A stretch of DNA of 64,000 bases from Acheta domesticus (lineage: Eukaryota > Arthropoda > Insecta > Orthoptera > Gryllidae): contig JAHLJT010003656.1 of the NCBI GenBank assembly GCA_031308135.1, positions 70,946,984 through 71,010,983 on the forward strand. Reading direction: 5' to 3'. How positions within the stretch are numbered: the first letter of the stretch is position 1; every line of letters starts with the position of its first letter. Below are positions 44,400 to 58,197 of the stretch, piece by piece. The notes under the pieces were generated by a model. The model was not told the origin of the DNA, ran no database searches, and worked only from the letters and a program-made list of their open reading frames with translations. The position numbers were made by a program, and so were the translations under genes.

Positions 44400-46485
44400 G
44401 AGGAAGTTGTAGGGGCGGTGGACGATAGCAATAGTGTAGTTGGGCGGGGGAGGGGTGGGTTGGCGGCTGGGCGGTGGTGGTAGCGGTAGTATCGTGGACG
44501 TGTTGGCGGCGGCGCCAGGAGCGGCGGCGGTGGCAGGCAGTAGCGACAGCAGCATAGCGTCGGGAGTGATGGAAGCTGCCGTCGCCGAAGCTTTTTTTTA
44601 AAAAAAAATATTTATTACTTGACTGAATAGTACATGGTTCAGTAATATTACTTTTTCAACATGTAATTCTTCTGGCTCACATTTAACCTAACCTAAAACT
44701 ATGTCTAATCTAACTACATAATTGGCTAAGGATACTCAATGAGCACCTACGCTAGCTTACATCTGAGAATATATTGAGGAAGGTGTGTACCGGCGAAGGT
44801 GATGGAAAAGTTGGCATTGTCAGTACTGACACCAGTCGCAGTTTATCTTCACACGTACAGTTCTTATAATCGTTGCTGCCTCCATTGTCGAATATTGGTT
44901 TCCTGTTCGGTGTGAAGTGAGCCGTTCTATAAATAACAATGTTAGATGTCTACTGGACAGTCCATGTACAAACTCTGCCACGAGAAATAATTGTTGTCGC
45001 TCAAGTAGAATCTGTAATTATTGATTTTTAGTACTTTTTACCTGATTTAAATGTAATACAATTGTAGTTATCGAGGTTTTTTTTTTTTTTGGGAAAGGCA
45101 CATCCATGCGACGTGCCGAATAGGTGTTCTCTGAAATAATCGTCCATAATTTTGTTTTGCCGGCGTCTTTCAAGCGCCCTCAATGAGAAGAAATTTATTT
45201 TAAGAGTCGGCTACCGTTTTTTTAAAAATGGACCAGATAATTTCCTTTTCTTGCAAACATATATCGCCTATTGCCTTCAAGCGACTTTAGCTGTGGAATT
45301 CAGCATTGTATATTTATATCTCAAGCAACGAAGCGTTTGAGCTAAGTAATGGAGACGTGAGCATATTTTAAAACTTCAATTAGAAATGCTTGTAATGATA
45401 TTATCCGTTTCGTTCTTTCTTCAATCTCTCAACTCTCTCGCTTTGCAGTTATGACACAATTAGTATTTTTGGAATACTAACGGATAGAAACGATTTTTAC
45501 GTAATAAATAATATTTAATACTATTTCGTATAGTACTGTTAATTTTATTAGCACCAACGTATTGATCCTCCCTTCCCCACAATATTCATCTTTTCTTATA
45601 TCTCAAGACGTTCTTTTCCGGTCAACAATACGCGTATTACAATTGCGCAGAAGACTGTCAAATACTCGTACTTACCCTAGGTGGCATCCTTCTATCACAC
45701 AAGGATACAAATGTTGAATCCTCAGTACGACAAATAACTCATTTATGGTTGTGATTGTGTGGAAAAATAAACATGTACTGTATTTGCAACAATAAAGTTG
45801 TACCATGATATTATGTTTCTATTTGTTGTAATTTATGGGTTCGCCTCGTATATATCAACTTCTCTAAGAACCATCACCAAGTGCTAGTTAGTAATGAGCA
45901 GTGGTGGTGAACTTCTTGCCAAACTATGCGCATGAGTTTGGGGATGCCCATGATTCGGGAACGAAGTGGTGCCGCAGAGGACACAGGGAATGAATAATAA
46001 TGTTTCAGTTATGAATAGAGAAAAGTATTATTTTAAGTCTTACTCACAGAGAAAATAGGTTTTATTCGCCCTTTGTGATTTTAAATATAAGTCGCGTAAA
46101 AATAAAACAACTGGACATTATCAAGGAGATCGTCTGTTCTAATGTCGAGAAGAAGATTACAGAAGGGCAATGAAATCGTGTGCTATAATTTTAATTATTA
46201 ATTATTGTCACCAGTTGAAATGAATAAACTAGTAAAAGTTGCTAAGAATAAGTTATTTTGATGCCTGTGCGTGTTTCCTAATGTCAAAGTACTTTAAATT
46301 AATTAACAAATTAATCAAGTCAGGGTCAAAGCTTTAGAATTTTAAGGACGTAAATATTTAGTTATCTTTCTTCGAAAGGAAAGTTAAGCTGGTTGTTCCC
46401 GTGTTAATGTCACATCGGTAAATTGATTTTCAGTTTACTGTAGAAAAAGCGTACTCCGAATGATAGTGAGTGGATTATTTAGTGT
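44400..46485. other. Copy 2 intergenic stretch
   Basis: Counterpart of 26445-28480. GC-rich to 44590, then AT-rich with nothing recognised. 45065-45115 has a T14 run and differs from copy 1. Confidence 0.5.
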
Positions 46486-46489
46486 TTTT

Positions 46490-46870
46490 AGCCACGTCAA
46501 CTACTTTCGTGGGTGTGGGTGTGTGTAAAGAGAGGGGACAAGGATGAAGAAAGAGAGATTGGGTGCTCTCCGTAGCCCTGTTTTAAGGTAACTGTTCCGG
46601 CATTCGCAAGGAAGAGGAAGGAAAGATAGCGCGCGGTACGTTGCTCGTTTGTTAGGATACTGCTTCGGCATCGCATGGGATTGACCGGGAAAACCACGGA
46701 AAACTATTCAGTAAGCTGCTACAGTTCTCCTTCAGACAGCAAGTGAATTCAACTAAGTTCTGTGACTAGTGGCGAAAGTCCGCCGTCTTCCAGGCTCGAA
46801 CTCTAGGCCCTTTCAGTAAAAGACGCTGCAATGGCAACGATAGATGTCTTAGCCATCTCAGTCGATCCAA
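46490..46870 (-). mobile_element. SINE family A, copy 2 of 28490-28890
   Basis: Same element and orientation as in copy 1, with a shorter GT run. Confidence 0.65.
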
Positions 46871-47709
46871 ATGGATTGGTGAAACAAGTTTTTTTTTCCA
46901 GTGGTTTTCTAGACTTTTCCAATGGTCAAGAGCTCAGCTGTGAAAGCAATAGGGAAGTGATATAAAGTTCTCCTACTGATGGCAGAGACACGCTTCGTGG
47001 CATGCCACGGTCTTCTCAGCGCAAATAGCGTTGAAAAAGGAAACTATCAGTAGTAACCCTCACCGTTTTCCAACTTGGTGGAATTGCATGTAAAAAAACG
47101 CACAGAAAAATACAAGTAAAATATAACCGAAAATACAAGAAAATTCTTAAATTTATTTATCTAAATCCCGCCTAATTGCATTTTTTTCTGTGTAAAGCGT
47201 GAAAGCATTCAGGGCGTCGTTGATTACCTTCTATTTTCTTAAGGCGAGGTGATCAACTACGGTCTCCCGCTGGTGGCATCGACCTTTAATCACTGTAATA
47301 TAGGAACAACACTACAGTTAAGTTCTTTATTCGGCAAAATCACCGAAAGGGTCCGTTGACTGACAGTGACACATTGCTCGTGGCTCCTCCCGTGCTGCGG
47401 AGAGGGGGAGGCTGTGGGGGCACAGTATAACCACTATGTTCATTTGCTGTAAAATCTAGTTTTGCGCTGGGTAGACCCTCGGCCATATTCTTGGTTGTCA
47501 GCTAATAGAATTTCAGCAGATACATTCGGATATCATACACTGTGCGATATGAGAACTGAGTGTATGTGTTTAATTTGTTTCAGAGGACGTGGAATTTGAA
47601 TAAAATGGATAGAGTAATAAAATGAATTGAACTAGTGAATAAAATAAATGTAAGAAAATCATTTTAAATGTAGTAATTATGTATTTCGCGTGCTAGGTGT
47701 TATACCAAG

Positions 47710-48085
47710 AACATGGCGGACGTCACGTGATCGAAAAAACTTTTTCAATGGGATTTGCCGCGAGTGAACATACTGGTTATACTGTGGTGGTGGTGGCGAC
47801 GGCCGGCCGGGGGTGGGGGGTGGGGGAGGTTGGCAGCGACGGTCGCGCGCTCGCACGCGCCGCCGCGCGCTGCCAACCTCGCCGCCTCCGCCGTGTGAAA
47901 GCGCTGCGGCGCGCGCCCGCGGCATGCAAACGGCAGCCAAGTCGCCTGCCCCATTTCGCCCGCGGGCCCGAGCGCGCCGCGGGGTCGTTCATTAGCGGTC
48001 ATTGGGCGGCGCGGGCACCGAGTGGGGCGGGCGGCGCCTTTGCGAACGCACTCTCGCTAGGCCGGTGCGTGATGTCAATGGGGAG
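47710..48085. promoter_or_regulatory. CpG island with hairpin, copy 2
   Basis: Nearly identical to 29757-30130, including both hairpin arms, while the AT-rich flanks differ more. Confidence 0.4.
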
Positions 48086-50609
48086 CCCGTGATTTGAGAA
48101 GGGAGATGGAATCCGATTCATGAAGGCGTTGTGTCTCCGGTGTGGTTGCGTGGGCTGGTGGGCGCTTAGATGAAAGGGATAGTGCATGAGATCGAGGCGT
48201 CAGTGGGGTAGCTTTCGTGCTCTATTTTTTGGTGTAAGTCAAATAATTGCTGTTTCCAGTACTTGTAAAGAGAGATGGCTTGTAACTTAATGATTTGGTG
48301 GATCACAAAGCTAAGCCTGGGTGGTTCACAAAATGTGTGACGGTATGGTCCAGTTGTCTCCGTGACCAAACCCTGTCGAACATGGAATGCGGTGGACCTA
48401 TACTCTCTGCTGTATATTCTTGAAATCGGTCAAGATCTACCACTATTAAACGGGATTAGTGGCGCTCACTCTTACACGAAAGTCATGTAGCGTTAGATTT
48501 TTTATTATTTTCAACTTTACTTCCTTATTACAAATTTACGTAGTAAAGACGTAATAAAGACGTAATATACAGGGTGTCCAGAAGCTCCCGTTACAAAAAA
48601 AATACCCCAAATTCTGTGTTCCCAGACATGAAGAATGGCAGGTTCAGTTTTTCCGAAAAAAAATTATCTTTGAGAAAATTGAGTTTAAAAGTCACTTCGG
48701 GGCACGAAATTCAAACCGGCCGCAACGACACTGCAGACAGCGGCGTCACCTTCTGCGCCGAGCATTTTCTAGTTTCTCCGCGTAAACGGTGAAACAGTCG
48801 AGTAATATTCTGGAAAGCATCGCGTTGCTTACACTAGAATACTTAATAGTATCAAGTATTTGCAGGTTCTATTCAATAAATATTTTAAATGTACGTACAG
48901 AATATCGAGTTTTGTTCAAAATGATAGACATGGTACACGGCGGCGTAAACATAAATGATGAATATGAATCCAACATTTATGAAAAAGATTGAATCTCCTG
49001 GAATGTTCGAAATGTTATTTTTAGCACATATTAATATGAAATAATGCTGTATATTACGTCCGTTTTGTAATGCTGCGGCAGAAATCGGCGTTTTAAAAAA
49101 TGGCAATGCTTTGCCCATATGCGTGGTATAAAAAACTGGATAAAAAAAAAAGTTGATTCCTCAATCGATTCTCAATCGATTTAAAGAAACAGATACTGTG
49201 ATTTTGAAGGCTGCTTTATAAAAAAGACTCAAAAAGACTTGCGGAATTTTCTCAAAAATGGCTCCAAGTTTGGGATTGAACTTTTTCGTCGGATAGCGAA
49301 AAGAATTTTTCTTATTATGAAAAAATTGCAAGAGTTCAAAAAACATTTTCCGCGTCTTCTTACGAGCATACTGTAATACTGTACTGTACTGTATACTGTG
49401 TTGAAGATAAATATTTTTTGTCGTGAATGAAATCTGTTCTGCAAATCCACTTTAAATAAAGCTACGTACACTTGGTCTAAAATATGAGTAGATATCGCGT
49501 AATTTTACGAGAAATATAGGCATTTTTTAAATAATGATTTGCTTTGAAAACGGCTTCGATTTTTTATTAATTTTTATTCTGCGGATTGAGCAAGACATAG
49601 ATTTAAGAAATGACGCTGGTCTTATTTTCGTTGAAACCTGTGAATTACCAATAAATTGCAAAATCATATATGTAAGAAAGAATGTGTGTACATACACTAG
49701 TTTTCATGATGAATGTGTAAACATTAATATTTGTACGTTTGAAGTAAAGTAAATTCACACTAAAACATGTATAAAATACCCAAAACGTTATTGCGCCGAA
49801 TAATTCAGTGTTACTCTCAAGTTTGTTCACTGCTGCCACTTTGCTCACTGTTGCCCTCTGAGATATTGATATAGGCCTGCGACAAACGCTGCGTGCAGGA
49901 AAGCAATCTGCAGGTCATTCGCATAGCTCTTTGATCTGACGGAGATGATCCCTCTCTTCAGATCTTTCAATGGCAGCACGTCTCTTAACGCACCAGTGCA
50001 CTCGCCTTGTAGCCTTTTGTCCGTCGTCGCCAATGCTTTAGCATTGTGGCTCCCTAGTAATAATGCAGGGTAAACCACCCGGCCCGGCGAAAGCCTTACT
50101 CGGATCACTCTTTCGTTATAATTGGTAATTAATGCATGAAAATTGTGATGAGGTTACAACTCAAGAGGTTAATTATACAAATGAAACATTTCTATATACA
50201 CATTTCATAATATGTAATATGTTATATTTTTAGTTAACTACATAAAATATATTTTAGTGGCGATATTTATTTGCAGTGGAAAAATAAAACTCTCACAATC
50301 TGTCTGTGCTTGCAGTAATGTGACAGAGCAGAATTGATCATGGGAAATCAGGATGAGAAATCTGCCCATCGGTCGGCACAAAAGGTAGAACTGGGAGCTG
50401 TATGGGGTAGGAAGGATGGGGCACAGTTCAGTATCCCGTATGATTAAGACATACCTCTCTCAGTCCGCCTGAAATTGATCGGATGAAACCACCTTCGGCA
50501 GAGACGCAGGAGGTCAGTTGAGTGTGGGGTCGAGGAATATGACGAAAAAATTCTCTGTCTAAATGACCGAAACCTGGAAGTTTGGCACCACTCACCTCCT
50601 CTCACTTCC

Positions 50610-50823
50610 TCATGGGGACAATATTAACTTTTACACTAGATACAGACACACTTGCGGACCCCTCGGTCTGTGGACAGCAAACTCGCAAGGCCTTTCGCGA
50701 CTAACATCCATGCATGAAAGACAAGGGACAAACAACTATGATTATGGCGGGACTCGAACCCGCGACCCTTCAGACCGAGGCGCTGAGTCGGCGCACGCTC
50801 TAGCCACCTCGGCCATCCAGGTC
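50610..50823 (-). mobile_element. tRNA-derived SINE (family B), copy 2
   Basis: Counterpart of 32655-32870; the tRNA-like head at 50746-50823 is intact. Confidence 0.6.
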
Positions 50824-50989
50824 GGCGTTATGTTATTTTTTAGTAACTTAATACAATATATTGCCACGCTGCAGATATGGCTCCTCAGTCTCGACCATCA
50901 ATATCGAATGATTAGTTCAAAAGTCACGAGCGAAAAAGTTCCTTGGATTCGAGTCGCGACAGTAGGACCAGCTACATATCAGCTAAGTC

Positions 50990-51160
50990 TAATTCAAGCG
51001 CTGGTTGGGCAAATTCCCGCAAGGTCCGACGTGGAGGTCGGCGCCAGATCTCACCATCTAGTTGGGGGAAATAACCGCCACCATTCGTGATAAAACATAC
51101 ACTACAGTTACTGTATTATGACCTTAACAGTTGACGCGCCCGGAATCATTAGTGTTTCAA
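50990..51160 (+). mobile_element. SINE family A, 3' fragment, copy 2
   Basis: Counterpart of 33035-33200. Confidence 0.6.
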
Positions 51161-51245
51161 ACGAGTGAAAAATCACGCGAAACGTGAAAACTAAGAGTTT
51201 CCGTCGGGAGCGTAGGCTTCCGCGGCCGGAGTCAGTAGCTGCCTG

Positions 51246-52215
51246 TGACTGGGAGACACCGCTTCCTATACACATATGTCAACACTTCACCTTGAAGGTC
51301 GCAGAATGGCGGCCGAAACAAAGGAACCTGTGCCTAGGACGCGGCGTCGCTCTGGCAGCCAAGCAACTACAAGAGTTTCCGTCCTCCGCGCGTTTGGTTG
51401 GAGTGTCTCTGTTTCCCATCGAGACGCGAACGTTGGCAGGAGTGGGCGGCGCGCCTGTGCGTGTCGATATTTTGCCCTGAGGAAGGTCGCAGAATGGCTG
51501 CCGAAACGTTGGAATCTGTGCCTAGGACCGTCTCCCAGAGTGTCTCCCGGACTGCCAAGCAGCTACAAGAATTTCTGGTCTCCGGTCTGCAGTCAAGATG
51601 CAAAGTTTAGTAGGAGTGGGCGGCGCGCCTGTGCGTGTCGACATTTTGCCCTGAGGAAGGTCGCAGAATGGCGGCCGAAACGTTGAAACCTATGCCTAGG
51701 ACGTGGCGTCTCCCGGACACTCAATCAGCCAGGTGTTTCCGTTCTCCGCGAGTTTGGCTGGAGTGTCTCCATCTCCCATCGAGACGCGAACGTTGGCAGG
51801 AGTGGGCGGCGCGCCTGTACGTGTCGATAATTCGCCCTGAGGAAGGTCGCAGAATGGCTGTTGGAACCTGTGCCTAGGACCGTCTCCCCCGGAGACCCGG
51901 AGTGTCTCCCGGACAGCCAAACAGCTTCAAGAATTTCCGTCCTCCGCGCGGTTGTCCAAAAGTGTCGCCGGTCTACCATCGAGACGCGACAGTTGGCAGG
52001 AGTGGGCGGCGCGCCTGTGCATGTCGATATTTTGCCCTGAGGAAGGTCGCAGAATGGCTGCCGAAGCGTTGGAACCTGTGCCTAGGACGTGGTGTCTCCC
52101 GGACAGCCAAGCAGCTACAAGAATTTCCGTCCTCCACGCGGTTGTCTAAAAGAGTGTCGCCGGTCTACCATCGAGACGCTAAGGTTGGCAGGAGTGGGCG
52201 GCGCGCCTGGGCGTC
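51246..52215 (+). repeat. ~190-bp tandem array, copy 2
   Basis: Same number and order of units as 33290-34260. That the unit count is kept argues for recent divergence of the two blocks. Confidence 0.9.
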
Positions 52216-52499
52216 TGCGCGCGCGTGTGCGTGTGCGTGCGCGTGCGGCCGCGTGCTCGCGCGTGTCCGGCGCGGCAGTGACCTCCGCCGGCGGCGGCCC
52301 ACATAGCGTCCACGGCGAAAGCGCTCGCGCGTGCCCCTGTCTGCCGCCGCCGCCGCCGCTGTGGGACGCCAGGCGGCAAGGGAGTGGGTGGCAAAAGGGG
52401 AGAGTTCTAAGAAGTGATGGGGTTCGGGTCCCTTCGGTGGCAGGATCCTCCACACACGCTGAGGCAAGCGGAGGAGAGAGGGGACACGTGTGATGAAGG

Positions 52500-52640
52500 A
52501 ACAAATCACGCGCCGTGCGTGGTATATTTGTTAAGGCACTGCTTCGGCATTCGCCTGGTGTTGATTGGTGAAACTGCTAAAAAATCCGATCAGAGCAGCC
52601 AGCTTCATTCTCCAGACTGGAACTGAATTCGACCTAGCTA
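52500..52640 (-). mobile_element. SINE family A, fragment, copy 2
   Basis: Counterpart of 34545-34690. Confidence 0.6.
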
Positions 52641-52714
52641 CCCATGCCCTTCTGCTCCCGTGAGAACCTCAATGGGAGGAGGTAAAGTCTCCGGAATAAA
52701 TTTGCAAAATTATT

Positions 52715-53285
52715 ACCGGTGAAGCTGGCTCCGATTATCATCTGATGTCACTGCAGTGCCTTTGACCGGGAGGTCGTAAGTTCGAGCCCCGACCATGACA
52801 TGATTTTTCACATTATCTAGACAGCACAGCTTGCACACTAGCTAGATAGGTACAGTTCAGCCTAAGTCTGGAGGATAATTCTAGTGTCCGGCTGTTCTAA
52901 TCGGTAGTTTTCCGTGGTTTCCCTGATCAACACTTGGAGAATGCCGGACAGTACCTTAACAAACAGGCCACGGACCGCGCTCTTTCTTTCCTCTCCCTTT
53001 CCGTATTCTCACCCTTTACTTACACTCGCATGCACTGCACTATCACATTTGTTGGGTGACCAGTTGGGAGACCAGTTGGGAGCTTAGAGGTTTTTCCGAT
53101 TGGGGCTGTGCTACGCTGATGCGAGATAGCCGATCGGGGAAAATTCCCACAAGGTGACGTACGTGGGCGCCAGATCTCGCCAGCAAGCGTGGGAAGACCA
53201 TCGCCACCTCCCGCGATAAAATAATGCACTACTCTTACGAGACTAATGGCATTAGCATTTGACGTGCACGGAATCACTAATCAGT
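52715..53285 (+). mobile_element. SINE family A, near full length, copy 2
   Basis: Counterpart of 34765-35335, with a few short indels. Confidence 0.8.
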
Positions 53286-53389
53286 CAATTGCAAAATACT
53301 GAAGGAGTCAGGGCAAATGTGCCTGAGCTTTTTCTTCTCCACGGAAGGGGTTCTTCTCCAACTCAGACAAGCACTAAGCTCTCGACTGG

Positions 53390-53715
53390 TTTCCTGGTAT
53401 GTGTATATGAGTAATGAGTAGTGCATGTGAGTGTGTGTCGATGGGGGTAAGAGGAGAGGAGAACACTAGCATAAGGAAGGGAAGATAGCTTACGATTCGT
53501 GGCCCGGATGTTAAGGTAATGTTCCAGAATTCGCCTAGAATTTAACGGAGAAACCACGGAAAACTACAAATCAGAACAGGCGGCAGCTGTGATTCTCCTT
53601 CATCCAAGGTAGCTATTCAGATAATCTCGAAAGTCCTCGCCCCCCCCCCCATCGTAACTGGAACTTCAGGACCTCTTGACCAGACACACTGCAATATCAA
53701 CAGCTTGAGTCCGGA
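53390..53715 (-). mobile_element. SINE family A, copy 2 of 35400-35760
   Basis: Same inverted pairing with the preceding plus copy, and the same C-run near 53640. Confidence 0.65.
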
Positions 53716-53987
53716 GATATCTCAGCCAGTGTTTCTATCGATGAATTGCTTGTACAAGCAAAACTTCACATTACGATCTCCGCCTGTGCCGCACACTCTT
53801 CAAGCGTGCTGACAGTTCCCTAGACTACTCGATGCAGTCCCGAGTTCCAGAAATCTTGAGTTCGCGTTTCGGAATGCAGATCTCTATTTGTATTTGGGTC
53901 ACAGAAAATAGAGTAATCAGTAAAACACACTAGATTAATGTGTTGAATGATATATTAATTAGACAAATATCACGAATTTTTTTTATT

Positions 53988-56935
53988 TAGCCCACGTACT
54001 TATTGCTTGCAATTAAATCCTCGAAGGTAGTAAGTAAAATTAATATTTTCTTAAAATTTACCGTACGATATTTAAAATGTACTGTTTCAAGAGGAAAAAA
54101 TAATAATAAAAAATATTAATTTAAATTTATATTAAATTCAAAGAGCTTTTCATATTCCAGATAAAATCTTAATAGTAATAAATACTTACTGCGACCACTG
54201 AAAGTAGTGTTGTGCCCAAAAAATTGATCATAATAGGGCATAGTAAATGCACAATTATAATGGGAATGGTGTTCTTTAAAAAATTTTACAATAGCTATTA
54301 ACATACCTAGAAATGTTATGAGTGTTATTATTGCAGAGGCCAGAAGTTTAAAATATAGGCGTAGCGTAGCAGAGCCGAGATTTTTAATTTGGACGAGGCA
54401 GTAACAACACTAATTTCGTGTTATGCTCAGCGTTTTATCGGTCATCATAAATCTCACGATTTATGTGGAAGTTTACATTACTGCGATATTAAACAAGAAT
54501 TCTGTTGCTGCGGCACGTTCTAGTATAATGTGGGATGTTGCTTGCGAAATATCTATTTAAACAATATTCTTATACCGCGGTTTGAGAAAAAGATGAACCT
54601 AAAGAAAACTAAAGAAATGACGTTCGGTGAGGAAGTTGGCAATGCCAGGAAAATGAGGTTAATTTACATAATACACATTTTTAATTGCACTATTAACACC
54701 TATTACGAGGAACAATAATTATCTCAAAACTAACGAGTTACCTTTATTCTGAATTGTTTGAATCTGATTTGTTTGGAACATCGCTGTTTTTTTTCTTAAG
54801 ATACATTTGACTTGCGATTAATCGATGGTTGTTTATTCACGTTGCTAAGGATGTTAAAACCCGTCGCTAAGGATTTTAAATTTATTAACATACAAATAGG
54901 TACAAGTACACTTAACATACCTGTAGGGTTGCGTGTTAACAGGGGTTAAAGACGCATATGAACGATAAAAATACATAATGAATGAATTTGAAATAATAGT
55001 CAAAGATAGTATTCTGCGTTTTTTAAAAAGTGTATTAAAATAATCCTCTAAATACATTGTAGCTTAGGTGCAGAAAAGATTCCATGAAATAAATTCAGGT
55101 CAATGGTAAATTTTATTAGTCTTCTTGTCCTGGACATTTACCTTTATTTATATCGATCATTTCTGAAACATAAAATTAATTGAATTAAAATACACACATT
55201 AATACAATCGTACATCAAATCAAACTTTGATACAAACGTTCGACTATTTTGAAATTGTTATAAGGTACATGATATTAACACAAATAAATCATGATATTAA
55301 AATTACCAAAGTTCATGAAATTTTACAATATTTTATTATATCTTTTCATGAAATATTACAGTATGTTTTATTCTATATTAAGTATGGTACCTTAAGTAAT
55401 GGATTAAATGAGGAATCGTAGAATGCTTCAAGGCAGGATGAGTGACAAACTCTATTAATTTAACATTACATTTTATATCACATGATGAAAACAACTCCTT
55501 AAAATCAGTATCTGCGCATGCAACCCGCAAGACGTTCAGCTGCAATACGTCACCATCCTCCTGGAGACGGTGTGCTATAGACCCTTCTATTAACGAAGTA
55601 TTCGGATTCCTGAGTTAAGTACTCCCTAATAAACTTTACTCCGGATTGTTATATAAAACGGGTTATATATGTTATATGAAACGGTAACACTTGACTGCAT
55701 CGTCTACATTGTAATAGGTTTAGCTATCCTGTACTCCCCTCTCAGTAACGTGGACGTAAAGAATCTCGAAATCTATGTAGAATTAAATTGATTACTTCGC
55801 ATTCTTTTCAATTTAGTTGCAAGGGTGTATGCATTTTTGTTTCTTAATAGCTGCTTAGCTGTAGTATCTTCCCCACCCACAGTAGTACATATACAAAATC
55901 CAACGCAGAGTTACGGAAGCGTACGATAAAAGTTGGGTTCAAGACTGAAGATATATTCCCTTTTCAATGAGGAATTAATGAAGATCGGAATATTTTCACG
56001 AGCTCTACTGGCAAATATATTTCAACCGGTAAATTTATCTTAAGAAGCTATTACTATGACCTACATAAACGCACAATAATCTGGATATTAATTAAAAAAA
56101 AATAAAAATCAAGCTACTTAAATTTGGCAAACAGACTCCAAGGTTTCATGCAATAATTTGTACGACTTAATTCATTCTAAGAATAAATGAAATCCAGTGT
56201 CCGACTGTACACATGTGTTAAGTTATTAATCAGTTACAATTTGAATTCTCATACAACATATCTAGTTCCCGAAGGTTCATTTAACAGCTTATTCCTTCGT
56301 GCTGTACAAGACTCTAACAAAGTTTTTTGTGAAAACTCTTTCATTTAGGACAGTACGAGGGTAGTAGAGCTTGATAAACTGCAGTCTGACGTCACATGCA
56401 ACGAATACATGCTATAATAATAAAGTTTATTATATTTGTAATAGTACCCTCATGCACGCCTCGTTTGGGTATCGTTATATAAAGGAAAGAAACCATTATT
56501 TGATGTCGCATGCGTCGATTCAAGGGCGGAGGCTAAGTTTGTTAGAACGATAATAAACCCGTTAGCTGTAAGACCCCAGTAGCTTAAATATGGGTTTAGC
56601 TCGTTAGATTTGTGATGTGTGAACAATATTATAGGTTGACTATTTGCTTACGTAATTTCTGTATCATACAGCTCGTACTTCCTCTGAAGCATGCACAAGA
56701 CGTTTCACATACCCAACTGGGGTTGCGACTCGAATATACTCAATCTAAAATTATTTTTACCTTCACTGTTCTACCCTGGGGATCGTCTATAAATTACGTA
56801 ATGCTAAAGGGAGGGGAGGGGTTGGAACACAGTTACGCTGCATTACGAAATGGTAGGGAATGTTAGTTTAGTATAACGTAATGCTTACATTTTTTTAAAA
56901 AATCGTAATTCTCTGAAATCATTTTTTTATTGTCG
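53988..56935. other. AT-rich non-coding stretch
   Basis: The first sequence beyond the duplicated block. Short random ORFs only, no GC-rich exon and no structured repeat that I can support. Confidence 0.45.
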
Positions 56936-56939
56936 TATA

Positions 56940-57120
56940 CTTCTTCTTCTTTTGCCTTTTTGCCGTTAGGAAAAACGCGACCCCGTAGGGGTCGACGCTA
57001 ATGGGTGCAGGCTCAATTTTTATTAACTTTTCCGCCATTCCATTATTATACAGATTTGGCGAATGTTTTACGGCCGGATGCCCTTCCTGACGCGAACCAC
57101 AAGGGACGTTTATTGTCATA
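56940..57120 (-). repeat. Dispersed repeat fragment
   Basis: Contains 'gccggatgcccttcctgacg', a phrase I associate with widespread SINE-like repeats, together with 'gaccccgtaggggtc', a perfect palindrome near 56980-56994. Family not determined. Confidence 0.35.
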
Positions 57121-57948
57121 TACTAAAACATTAAAATATTAAAATATTAATTAAAACTATAAATAAATTTAAAAGGTGTGTGAAAATTGTTACAAGAAAT
57201 ACAAATATTTTTCAATAGTATATTGATCGAATCTGTTAGAATGCGAAGAAACTATTCAAAAATGATATGTTGTATATTTCTAGAATCTAATTAAATTGTC
57301 GCAATGAACTTACGCCCGTGCGTCCTTCAAAATAGTGTGTGCGCGGCTTATTGTCAGAAATTTTTTTGCCTACGTGTCGTACCTTCCCTCAAGAATTGTC
57401 CATACATTTATTGATGATGCAATCCCATTCGTCAAATAATTGTGATTCTAATTATCATTAATTTTAATATATATCACAAATAAAATCAATACAGATTGTT
57501 TTACTGTTACATAATATACAGTATTTTTCCTTATTGTAAATTGGGCGATGTTTTCCCAAGCGTTACGTAATTATTTAGGGGGTTTCAAGCGCGCGTTACA
57601 GGGGGAAGAGATGTTATTCAACTTACTCCAAATTTGCTTTAGATAATGGAAGACTTCATATAAAAGAGAATGTAAGTGCCATTTCCGTTCATTGTACGTT
57701 TTTACGAGAATAATGAAGAATAAATAAAGCCTTACATTATAAGCACCAAAGTCCAGACGCATTTCTTGTTACAGTTACGGGGTGATTATAAATGGCATGA
57801 GTTATAAATGGTATGTGCCAATACATTTAACGTATACAAAAACTCATTTTTTGTCGAAGGTATGAAAATGGCATTTACATTCTTTGTTACTTCAAGCCTT
57901 AACCTTATGGGCGGCCCCCTGTGTATTCTCCGCAAAATAATACTATGA

Positions 57949-58184
57949 TACTGCGATTTTTTCAACTTTGCCCCTCAAGGCCCGTCTTCACGATGGAATA
58001 TGTCATGGTATTTCTCGACCCTCTCAGGCGTGCCGCCATATATTGCATGACCACGACCGTATCAAGCAGTGCTTGCGATCATGCGACTTCTAGCGGCACG
58101 ACGAAGAAACACGCAAAATGCCGTGTATTATTCCATCGTGGCGCTAGGGACTTGAGGGGCGGAGTTAGAAAAATGGCAGTGTAG
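57949..58184. mobile_element. TIR element (MITE) family R, complete
   Basis: The left end actgcgattttttcaacttt and the right end agttagaaaaatggcagt are inverted relatives. The similarity extends about 50 bp inward through 'cccctcaag' and 'cacgatggaata'. Both sides have TA, so a TA-duplicating (Tc1/mariner-like) origin is possible. 236 bp, no ORF. Its right end is 12 bp from the Kazal exon donor. Confidence 0.65.
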
Positions 58185-58197
58185 CTTGCGAGCGTAC

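Larger units (their letters stand above)
38549..53987. repeat. Large duplicated block, copy 2
   Basis: Collinear with 21073-36033. It includes Osiris exon 1 and promoter but not exons 2-5. Clear differences from copy 1 are an extra LINE 3' segment of about 360 bp (39005-39365), a 107-bp insertion at 44235-44341, a shorter GGC repeat upstream of exon 1, and a rearranged short stretch near 45065-45115. Confidence 0.95.
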
